Shown: positions 1 through 5,564 of the stretch, piece after piece
How the letters are laid out: every line of letters begins with the position of its first letter
Numbering within the stretch: the stretch's first letter is position 1
NCBI GenBank assembly: GCA_018374355.1
Contig: JAHAFI010000049.1
Coordinates: 1-16,450, forward strand
Length of the DNA: 16,450 bases
Reading direction: 5' to 3'
From: Clostridiales bacterium
GTDB lineage: Bacteria; Bacillota; Clostridia; Lachnospirales; Lachnospiraceae
The notes under the pieces: generated by a model
Seen by the model: the letters and a program-made list of their open reading frames with translations, nothing else
What the model was told of the DNA's origin: nothing
Databases searched by the model: none
Program-made: the position numbers and the translations under genes

Positions 1-57
1 CAACTCTATTTTACCATAATCCGTTGAGGAGATGTTTTGTTTTATAGAAGTTAAAAT

Positions 58-94
58 GCCGTATTTATGCGGCTTGTGGCGTTTCGCAAACGCC
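58..94 (+). other. Two tandem small hairpins upstream of fchA
   Basis: Two adjacent inverted repeats lie in the region before fchA. The first pairs GCCG (58-61) with CGGC (70-73), and the stem can be lengthened by a T-G and an A-T pair. The second is a perfect 7-bp stem, GGCGTTT (78-84) with AAACGCC (88-94), closed by a 3-base loop. No run of T follows, so this is not a classical terminator. It may be an intercistronic or 5' leader structure affecting fchA, which starts 34 bases later. Bases 1-57 show no gene or convincing promoter; an upstream gene probably lies outside the window. Confidence 0.4.
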
Positions 95-128
95 TAAAAT
101 ATGATAAACACAAAAGGAGAATGGAACA

Positions 129-758
129 ATGGGATTTTCAACTGTACCATGCAATGAATTTGTAGAAGTATTAGCTTCCAAAGCGCCGGTACCGGGCGGC
201 GGCGGAGCGTCTGCTCTGGTAGGAGCAATCGGAACAGCTCTGGGCAATATGGTAGGAAGCCTGACTGTAGGAAAGAAAAAATATGCGGAAGTAGAAGAGG
301 AAATGTGGGAATTAAAGAAAAAATCCGACAAACTCCAGGAAGAGCTGCTTCGTCTGATTGAGAGAGATGCAGAAGTATTTGAGCCTCTGTCAAAAGCATA
401 TGGTATGCCGAGAGCAACCGAGGAAGAGAAGGCAGAAAAAGCAAGAGTGATGGAGATTGTTCTGAAAGATGCCTGCTCCGTTCCTATGGAAATTATGGAA
501 AAATGCTGTGAGGCTATTGACGTTATCGTTGAATTTGCAGCAAAAGGTTCCACTCTGGCCATCAGTGATGCCGGTGTTGGCGTTGCATTCTGCAAAGCAG
601 CTTTAAAGGGAGCAAGCCTGAATGTTTATATCAACACAAAATCCATGCAGAACAAAGAATATGCAGAGGAACTGAATGCAAAATGTGATGCAATGCTGGA
701 AAAATATACAAAGATTGCTGACGAAGTATTTGACAGCGTATTAGGAAGACTGAAATAA
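129..758 (+). CDS. fchA: Methenyltetrahydrofolate cyclohydrolase (FchA, cyclodeaminase-type fold)
   Basis: The 209-residue protein belongs to the formiminotransferase-cyclodeaminase C-terminal family. That family in acetogens and other Clostridia supplies the cytoplasmic 5,10-methenyl-THF cyclohydrolase of the folate one-carbon (methyl) branch, interconverting 5,10-methenyl-THF and 10-formyl-THF. The N-terminal signature VPGGGGASAL (residues 21-30), followed by a Gly/Ala-rich helix ending in GSLTVGKKKY, is typical of the family, and the length fits a stand-alone cyclohydrolase. The start at ATG 129 follows AAAAGGAGA with suitable spacing; the ATG at 121 is out of frame. The next gene, folD, begins 14 bases after the stop and looks cotranscribed. 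The pairing matters because the neighbouring FolD seems to lack the cyclohydrolase residues, so this gene may carry the whole step. A histidine-degradation cyclodeaminase is an alternative, but the folD neighbour argues against it. Confidence 0.9.
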   Translation: MGFSTVPCNEFVEVLASKAPVPGGGGASALVGAIGTALGNMVGSLTVGKKKYAEVEEEMWELKKKSDKLQEELLRLIERDAEVFEPLSKAYGMPRATEEEKAEKARVMEIVLKDACSVPMEIMEKCCEAIDVIVEFAAKGSTLAISDAGVGVAFCKAALKGASLNVYINTKSMQNKEYAEELNAKCDAMLEKYTKIADEVFDSVLGRLK

Positions 759-772
759 GGGGGAACGAAACA

Positions 773-1624
773 ATGGCAAAACAGTTATTAGGAAAAGAAG
801 TAACAGCAGCTCTGAACGAAAGAATTAAAGGAAATGTAGCTGCTCTCAAAGAAAAAGGAATCAACCCTACTCTGGGAATCATCCGTGTCGGTGAAAACGG
901 AAGTGATATCTCCTATGAAAAAGGAGCAACAAAACGCTGCGAAACTCTGGGCGTAGAATGCGTAAAATTCCTTCTTCCGGAAGACGTATCTCAGGAAGAA
1001 CTGCTGGCAACGATTGATAAAGTAAATAAAGACGACAGCATCCACGGCGTTCTGTTATTCCGTCCGTTGCCAAGACATTTGGATCAGTCCGTAATCGAAA
1101 ATGCTCTGGATCCTGCAAAAGACGTTGACTGTATGACAGACGGATCCATGTCCGGCGTATTTACAGGCAAACAGGTAGGCTTCCCTCCATGTACACCACA
1201 GGCATGTATGGAGATTCTGGATCATTACGGAATCGACTGCACAGGCAAAAAAGCGGTTGTAATCGGCCGCAGTCTGGTAGTTGGAAAACCGGCAGCGATG
1301 ATGCTGATCAAGAAAAATGCTACGGTAACTGTATGTCACACAAGAACGGTTGATATGCCGTCCGTAGTAAAAGAAGCTGACATCGTAATCGTTGCAGCAG
1401 GCCGTGCAGGTGTTGTGGATGATACCTATCTGAGAGAAGGACAGACTGTAATCGATGTAGGGATCAATGTAAACGCAGAAGGAAAACTGTGCGGAGACGT
1501 TGATTTTGCAAAAGCAGAGCCGATTGTAGACGCGATTACACCTGTTCCGGGCGGAGTTGGAAGTGTTACAACATCCGTACTGGTTGGACATGTTGTAGAA
1601 GCTGCTATGAGAAAATATCTGTAA
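773..1624 (+). CDS. folD: FolD-family methylene-THF dehydrogenase, probably without cyclohydrolase activity
   Basis: The 283-residue protein matches FolD along its length. It is a cytoplasmic NAD(P)-dependent dehydrogenase converting 5,10-methylene-THF and 5,10-methenyl-THF. Visible family motifs are RPLP (97-100), AKDVD (115-119), the nucleotide-binding segment VVIGRSLVVGKP (162-173) and ITPVPGGVGSVT (255-266). Compared from memory with E. coli FolD, the region around Tyr48 aligns without gaps. The catalytic cyclohydrolase lysine, four residues after the conserved Tyr, is Ala52 here. The glutamine usually found in the VQLPLP segment is Phe96. The active-site aspartate (Asp119) and Tyr48 remain. 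I infer a monofunctional dehydrogenase working with FchA, encoded 14 bases upstream. The ribosome site AAGGGGG and the start at 773 are clear. No T-rich terminator is evident directly after the gene. Confidence 0.92.
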   Translation: MAKQLLGKEVTAALNERIKGNVAALKEKGINPTLGIIRVGENGSDISYEKGATKRCETLGVECVKFLLPEDVSQEELLATIDKVNKDDSIHGVLLFRPLPRHLDQSVIENALDPAKDVDCMTDGSMSGVFTGKQVGFPPCTPQACMEILDHYGIDCTGKKAVVIGRSLVVGKPAAMMLIKKNATVTVCHTRTVDMPSVVKEADIVIVAAGRAGVVDDTYLREGQTVIDVGINVNAEGKLCGDVDFAKAEPIVDAITPVPGGVGSVTTSVLVGHVVEAAMRKYL

Positions 1625-1671
1625 GAACATTGCGGGGAAGCTGCAAAGAGCTGAAAAGTAATAAGAAGCAA

Positions 1672-1767
1672 GGGAAAAATCCCGGTAAATTGCGAAGCGG
1701 CTCGTCGGTAATACTGGCGGGCCGTTTATTCCCGCAGGCAACGAGCCAAGGGGATATGAGTCCGGGA
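1672..1767 (+). promoter_or_regulatory. Structured leader or intergenic element before the L,D-transpeptidase gene
   Basis: Three nested inverted repeats are visible: TCCCGG (1680-1685) with CCGGGA (1762-1767), GGCTCGT (1699-1705) with ACGAGCC (1741-1747), and GCGGG (1717-1721) with CCCGC (1731-1735). A competing local hairpin, GGGA (1672-1675) with TCCC (1680-1683), would break the outer stem, which resembles a switch. I compared it mentally with c-di-AMP (ydaO), c-di-GMP, cobalamin, THF, ZTP and T-box consensus motifs and could not assign it. It could be an RNA leader read from folD, or simply a readthrough-limiting structure. Short ORFs crossing it look spurious. Confidence 0.45.
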
Positions 1768-1784
1768 AAAATTAAATCAGGGAG

Positions 1785-1790
1785 TATAAT
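1785..1790 (+). promoter_or_regulatory. Possible -10 box for the L,D-transpeptidase gene
   Basis: A perfect TATAAT lies 38 bases before the start codon at 1829. No good -35 hexamer sits 16-18 bases upstream; that position is occupied by the right arm of the outer dyad (CCGGGA). Transcription from here would exclude the upstream structured element, while readthrough from folD would include it. Confidence 0.35.
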
Positions 1791-1828
1791 TTTAAATATT
1801 ATGCCACGATAGTTTTGGAGGTTTGTAG

Positions 1829-3310
1829 ATGGGTACAAAAGAAAAGGGGCATAAAGGAAATCAGAAAAAGAAGAAAATAACGAAAAAGAAACAGCATTGG
1901 ATGCAGGTGGGGACTGTGATCGGAATGCTGGTACTGTTTATTCTGCTGGCAGGCGGCGTACTGTATTTCGCTGATGCAGCCAGAGTAAAAGAACAGTTGG
2001 GAAGAAATATAACGGTAAATGGTCAGAAGGTTGGCGGTCAGACGGCTGAAGAGGCGGCCGGACGGCTGGATGAAAATTTCAGAAACGGCCGGATCGTAAT
2101 CAAGGAAAATGGCGGACAGGTGTATGAACTGTCATGGGGTGAAGCCGGATATTATCTGGATACTGCATCGTTGGCCGAAATGCTGAATGAGGTAATCCAA
2201 AAACAGAAACCCGGTTTTTCATTTTTGAAAGAGCCTCAGGACATTACGCTGCAATATACGGTGCTCCGAAAGGATGATACATTTTCTGCTGCATTCACAG
2301 CGGAAAAGATAGCAGGAGAGCGAACGGATTCCGCAGACGCATATCTGACATTTGATGAGGAACAGGAAAAATTTGTGATTATTCCCGAGGTGTACGGAAC
2401 GAAAATTTCCGCTGAAGCGCTTCAGGCGTACGTCGGGAAAATACTGGAAGAACAGACGGCAAAGGCGCAGATACCGGAAACAACAGAGATCAATCTGGAT
2501 GATTCTGTATACAGTAAGCCAAATATAACGTCCCAACAGGAGGACCTGCAAAACCAGATGAATACACTGAATCAGCAGATTGAAAAATATCACAGTACTT
2601 CGGTGAAGCATCTGTTTGGAGATACCAGTGAACTTATTGACGGGGACACGATCTGTTCATGGCTTGTTGTGGAAAATAATACGGTTCAGCTTTCAGAGGA
2701 GGCTGTGCGGGACTATGTGGAGCAGCTTGCGGCTAAATACAACACGATGTACCGCGACAGAAATTTCAAAACAACTTCCGGAGAGACAGTAAAACTGGAA
2801 CATAATGAATACGGTTATCTTATTGACAAAGATGGAGAATTTGAAAAACTGTATGCAGAACTTAGTTCCGGGGAAGCTATTGAGAGAGAACCGGTTTACA
2901 GTAAAGAAGGATATAAGCGAAACGGTAAGGATGACCTTGCAGGATCCTATATCGAGGTAAGTATTGAAAAGCAGCATCTTTGGCTTTATAAAGACGGAAG
3001 TCTGATTACAGAGACCGATATCGTAACGGGAAAGCCGCAGAAAGAAACAGCTACTTATAAAGGGGCGTGGCCCATTGCTTACAAGGCAAGTCCCTATGTG
3101 TTAAGCAGCGATTATTACGGCTATGAGGTACCAGTGGAATATTGGATGCCTTTTGTATATGGGCAGGGACTTCACGATATCAACCGTTCGGCATTTGGCG
3201 GTGAAATCTATAAGACGAACGGAAGCCATGGATGCGTCAATCTTCCTAAGGATCAGGCAAAGCTTATTTATGAAACCATAGAGAAGGGGTATCCGATTAT
3301 TCTTTATTAG
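1829..3310 (+). CDS. Membrane-anchored L,D-transpeptidase (YkuD domain, PG-binding-4-type region)
   Basis: The 493-residue protein has a very basic cytoplasmic N-terminus (residues 1-22) and one membrane segment (about 27-48). A long extracytoplasmic region (about 50-370) resembles the PG_binding_4/VanW-like repeats found in Ldtfm-type enzymes. The catalytic YkuD domain follows (about 373-492). The catalytic motif SHGCVNLP is at 466-473 with Cys469 as nucleophile and His467 next to it; the upstream GLHD (447-450) supplies the other conserved histidine. Such enzymes form 3-3 cross-links in peptidoglycan and resist most beta-lactams other than carbapenems. The motif has Asn where many family members have Arg, a variant seen in clostridial and enterococcal types. 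GGAGG at 1817-1821 places the start at 1829. A terminator follows directly, so the gene appears to end its transcription unit. Confidence 0.9.
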   Translation: MGTKEKGHKGNQKKKKITKKKQHWMQVGTVIGMLVLFILLAGGVLYFADAARVKEQLGRNITVNGQKVGGQTAEEAAGRLDENFRNGRIVIKENGGQVYELSWGEAGYYLDTASLAEMLNEVIQKQKPGFSFLKEPQDITLQYTVLRKDDTFSAAFTAEKIAGERTDSADAYLTFDEEQEKFVIIPEVYGTKISAEALQAYVGKILEEQTAKAQIPETTEINLDDSVYSKPNITSQQEDLQNQMNTLNQQIEKYHSTSVKHLFGDTSELIDGDTICSWLVVENNTVQLSEEAVRDYVEQLAAKYNTMYRDRNFKTTSGETVKLEHNEYGYLIDKDGEFEKLYAELSSGEAIEREPVYSKEGYKRNGKDDLAGSYIEVSIEKQHLWLYKDGSLITETDIVTGKPQKETATYKGAWPIAYKASPYVLSSDYYGYEVPVEYWMPFVYGQGLHDINRSAFGGEIYKTNGSHGCVNLPKDQAKLIYETIEKGYPIILY

Positions 3311-3322
3311 AGATGGGAATGG

Positions 3323-3365
3323 AACAGGAGTGATGGACTTAGGTGGACGTTGCTCCTGTTTTTTT
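3323..3365 (+). terminator. Rho-independent terminator of the L,D-transpeptidase gene
   Basis: A perfect 8-bp stem pairs AACAGGAG (3323-3330) with CTCCTGTT (3353-3360) across a 22-base loop, and a T run (3359-3365) follows. It begins 13 bases after the stop codon. Confidence 0.8.
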
Positions 3366-3400
3366 CGTTGAGGGGAGTTTGTTGGGGAGGTTGTGAGGCC

Positions 3401-3564
3401 GAGAGGCTGGTTTGTTCTTTTCCGGGGGCAGGCCGCTTGCCTTCAGCTAATTGCTAACTCCGACTAAGACGCTCAGGAAAGCCTTCGCGCCTAAGTCTGC
3501 GTAAGCAGTGGATCTTCAGGCGCGCTTCCTCCCATGCCCCCGAAAAAGAACAAACCAGCCTCTC
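3401..3564 (+). repeat. Palindromic repeat element A (arms plus core, forward orientation)
   Basis: The left arm at 3401-3430 and right arm at 3535-3564 are complementary over 30 positions with one mismatch (C3422). A weaker pairing continues outward. They enclose and slightly overlap the core at 3427-3538. The core contains a hairpin pairing 3462-3472 with 3487-3497 (9 of 11 pairs), tipped by AGG-AAAG-CCT (3475-3484). Next to it is a perfect stem CTGC-GTAA-GCAG (3497-3508), a GNRA tetraloop when read as plus-strand RNA. No coding capacity is evident. It may be a miniature mobile repeat or a structured RNA. Confidence 0.75.
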
Positions 3565-3569
3565 AGCCA

Positions 3570-3656
3570 CACTACGTTGTTGGCAATGCGGGATAAAAGA
3601 GTTCCCGGGAAAACGTATAACACACCTACATTCCTACAGTTTGCAACATCGTGGTG
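3570..3656. repeat. Central quasi-palindrome between elements A and B
   Basis: Bases 3570-3586 pair with 3641-3656 at about 14 of 17 positions. The interior holds a perfect 10-bp palindrome, TTCCCGGGAA (3602-3611), and a short direct repeat CCTACA (3625-3630 and 3633-3638). It sits on the symmetry axis of the larger palindrome. Confidence 0.5.
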
Positions 3657-3670
3657 AGAAGGAAGCGGAA

Positions 3671-3837
3671 GGGGACGGGGAGGAGGTTCGGGTGGGGAGG
3701 CATGGGGAAAGTGCGCCTGAAGATCCACTGCTTACGCAGACTTAGGCGCGAGGGCTCTCCCGAGCGTCTTAGTCGAAGTTAGCAGTTAGCTGAAGGCAAA
3801 CGGCCTGCCGCCCCACCCGAACCTCCTCCCCGTCCCC
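3671..3837 (-). repeat. Palindromic repeat element B (arms plus core, reverse orientation)
   Basis: The core at 3699-3809, read on the minus strand, matches the core of element A with 8 substitutions and one single-base gap over 112 columns, about 92% by my hand alignment. All eight substitutions are transitions. The arms at 3671-3697 and 3811-3837 are a perfect 27-bp inverted repeat. The stem continues inward through one A-G mismatch into the GGCA/TGCC ends of the core. These arms are G-rich on one strand and C-rich on the other, and share no sequence with the arms of element A. A tandem AGTTAGC pair lies at 3777-3790. Confidence 0.75.
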
Positions 3838-3887
3838 ATACGCCCCCGCCCAACCCACAAACAAACTCACTTTTTCCCTCGAATCCC

Positions 3888-3915
3888 TTGAAAAAATCTA
3901 TTTTTCTGTTACAAT
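3888..3915 (+). promoter_or_regulatory. Sigma-A-type promoter of gpmI
   Basis: TTGAAA (3888-3893) and TACAAT (3910-3915) are separated by 16 bases, and the start codon lies 47 bases after the -10 box. The sequence around it turns A+T-rich immediately after the C-rich repeat arm. Confidence 0.7.
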
Positions 3916-3961
3916 AACTGTAGCGTAAAAAACATACATGCTATACCTAGAGGAGGAAATC

Positions 3962-5503
3962 ATGAGTAAAAAACCAACCGTTTTAATGATTTTAGATGGA
4001 TATGGATTAAATGAAACCTGCGAAGCAAACGCAGTATGCGAAGCAAAAACCCCGGTGATGGATCAGTTGAAATCCCAGTGTCCTTTTGTAAAAGGAAATG
4101 CCAGCGGAATGGCAGTAGGTCTTCCCGACGGACAGATGGGTAACTCTGAAGTGGGTCATCTGAACATGGGTGCAGGACGTATCGTATATCAGGAGCTGAC
4201 CAGAATCACAAAATCGATTCAGGACGGCGATTTCTTTGAAAATGAAGCGCTGCTGACAGCAGTAAAGAATGCAAAGGAAAATAATTCTGCTCTGCATTTT
4301 ATGGGTCTTCTGTCTGACGGCGGTGTTCACAGCCATAACACACATCTGTACGGACTGTTAGAGCTTGCAAAAAAAGCAGGTCTGGAGAAGGTTTATGTAC
4401 ATTGCTTTTTAGATGGACGCGACACACCTCCGGCATCGGGAAAAGGATTTATTGAAGATCTGCAGGCGAAGATGGCAGAGATCGGCGTGGGAGAAATCGG
4501 TGTGGTTTCCGGACGTTACTATGCGATGGACCGTGACAACCGCTGGGATCGTGTAGAACTGGCTTATAACGCTCTGACTAAAGGGGAAGGCGTAAAAGGA
4601 ACAGATGCAGCGGCTGCTGTGCAGGCTTCCTACGATGCTGACAAGACAGACGAATTTGTTCTTCCTACTGTCATGGAAAAAGACGGAAAACCGGTTACCG
4701 TGATTCAGGATAAAGACTCCGTAGTATTCTTTAACTTCCGTCCGGACCGTGCAAGAGAAATCACCAGAGCATTCTGCGATGATGAATTTGCAGGATTTGC
4801 AAGAGAAAAGAAACTGGAGCTCACATTTGTATGCTTTACTAACTATGATGAGACCATTCAGAACAAGATTGTTGCATTCAACAAACAGGAGATTAAAAAT
4901 ACTTTTGGTGAATATCTGGCAGCCCACCATATGACTCAGGCCCGTATCGCTGAGACGGAAAAATATGCACACGTAACTTTCTTCTTCAACGGCGGTATCG
5001 AAGAGCCGAACGAGGGAGAGGACAGAATTCTGGTAAAATCCCCGAAGGTTGCAACGTATGACCTGAAACCGGAGATGAGCGCTTACGAGGTTTGTGATAA
5101 ACTGGTAGAAGCAATCAAATCCGACAAATATGATGTGATCATTATCAACTTTGCAAACCCGGATATGGTAGGACATACCGGAGTGGAAAATGCAGCGATC
5201 AAAGCTGTGGAAGCAGTTGATGAATGTGTGGGAAGAGCAGTAGAAGCGCTGAAGGAAGTAGACGGACAGATGTTCATCTGTGCAGACCACGGAAATGCAG
5301 AGCAGTTGGTGGACTACGAAACAGGGGAACCATTTACCGCTCATACTACTAATCCGGTACCGTTTATTCTGGTAAATGCAGATCCGTCCTATACTCTGAA
5401 AGAGGGCGGTTGTCTGGCAGACATCATTCCTACTCTGATTGAACTGATGGGAATGGAACAGCCGGCAGATATGACTGGAGAGTCTCTGCTGATTAAAAAA
5501 TAA
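3962..5503 (+). CDS. gpmI: 2,3-bisphosphoglycerate-independent phosphoglycerate mutase
   Basis: This cytoplasmic glycolytic enzyme interconverts 3- and 2-phosphoglycerate through a phosphoserine intermediate, using two Mn ions. From the start at 3962 it has 513 residues, the usual size. The N-terminal metal motif ILDGYG (residues 10-15) and the catalytic serine motif MGNSEVGHLN (Ser62) are present. SDGGVHSH, the GRYYAMDRDNRWDR segment, NFRPDRAREITRA and the late metal-binding ADHGNAEQ are also visible. I prefer ATG 3962 over the in-frame ATG 3938 because AGGAGG (3951-3956) sits 5 bases before it and the protein then begins SKKPTVLMILDG like its relatives; the 3938 start would add eight residues and has no ribosome site. 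It has its own promoter and terminator, so it is monocistronic here. Confidence 0.97.
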   Translation: MSKKPTVLMILDGYGLNETCEANAVCEAKTPVMDQLKSQCPFVKGNASGMAVGLPDGQMGNSEVGHLNMGAGRIVYQELTRITKSIQDGDFFENEALLTAVKNAKENNSALHFMGLLSDGGVHSHNTHLYGLLELAKKAGLEKVYVHCFLDGRDTPPASGKGFIEDLQAKMAEIGVGEIGVVSGRYYAMDRDNRWDRVELAYNALTKGEGVKGTDAAAAVQASYDADKTDEFVLPTVMEKDGKPVTVIQDKDSVVFFNFRPDRAREITRAFCDDEFAGFAREKKLELTFVCFTNYDETIQNKIVAFNKQEIKNTFGEYLAAHHMTQARIAETEKYAHVTFFFNGGIEEPNEGEDRILVKSPKVATYDLKPEMSAYEVCDKLVEAIKSDKYDVIIINFANPDMVGHTGVENAAIKAVEAVDECVGRAVEALKEVDGQMFICADHGNAEQLVDYETGEPFTAHTTNPVPFILVNADPSYTLKEGGCLADIIPTLIELMGMEQPADMTGESLLIKK

Positions 5504-5511
5504 TCAGAAAC

Positions 5512-5559
5512 AAAAAACGTCAGAAATGTGGAACTACCCACAGTTCTGACGTTTTTTTT
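5512..5559. terminator. Bidirectional terminator shared by gpmI and the diguanylate cyclase gene
   Basis: ACGTCAGAA (5517-5525) pairs with TTCTGACGT (5544-5552), and an upper stem GTGG/CCAC follows after one mismatch. A run of T (5552-5559) follows on the plus strand and a run of A (5512-5517) precedes it, so the hairpin works in both directions. The two genes are convergent, ending at 5503 and 5565. Confidence 0.9.
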
Positions 5560-5564
5560 GATTT

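Larger units (their letters stand above)
3375..3868. repeat. Large nested palindromic region without genes
   Basis: This stretch holds no credible gene; a 70-codon reading frame across it on the minus strand runs through the repeats and has no family signature. Inverted pairs share nearly one axis at about 3613-3621. They are the outer 9-mers GAGTTTGTT (3375-3383) and AACAAACTC (3860-3868), the two long cores (3427-3538 and 3699-3809), and a central quasi-palindrome (3570-3586 with 3641-3656). Each core is also enclosed by its own local arms, so two mutually exclusive folds exist: core with core, or arm with arm. The region separates the terminator of the transpeptidase gene from the gpmI promoter. 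Confidence 0.8.

Noticed and set aside
1..128. ZTP or THF riboswitch upstream of the folate genes
   Set aside because: Such riboswitches often precede folate genes, but the visible 128 bases contain only two simple hairpins and none of the conserved motifs I know for those classes.
1630..1812. Short plus-strand reading frame between folD and the transpeptidase gene
   Set aside because: It overlaps the nested stems, has no good ribosome site and no recognisable protein features; the structure explains the segment better.
3516..3728. Minus-strand reading frame of 70 codons in the palindromic region
   Set aside because: It runs through the right arm of element A, the central palindrome and the left arm of element B, is rich in Pro and His from the C-rich strand, and has no ribosome site or family motif. 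Copies of this repeat elsewhere may be misannotated as small hypothetical proteins.
3699..3809. Integron attC site
   Set aside because: attC sites have conserved ends and variable middles with RYYYAAC/GTTRRRY boxes; here the middle is conserved and the ends vary, and no integrase or cassette genes are present.
3375..3868. Invertible DNA switch or CRISPR-like array
   Set aside because: Inverted cores could in principle recombine, but the segment between them carries no promoter pointing at gpmI, no recombinase gene is nearby, and inversion would break the local arm pairing. There are only two repeats and they are inverted, so it is not a CRISPR.
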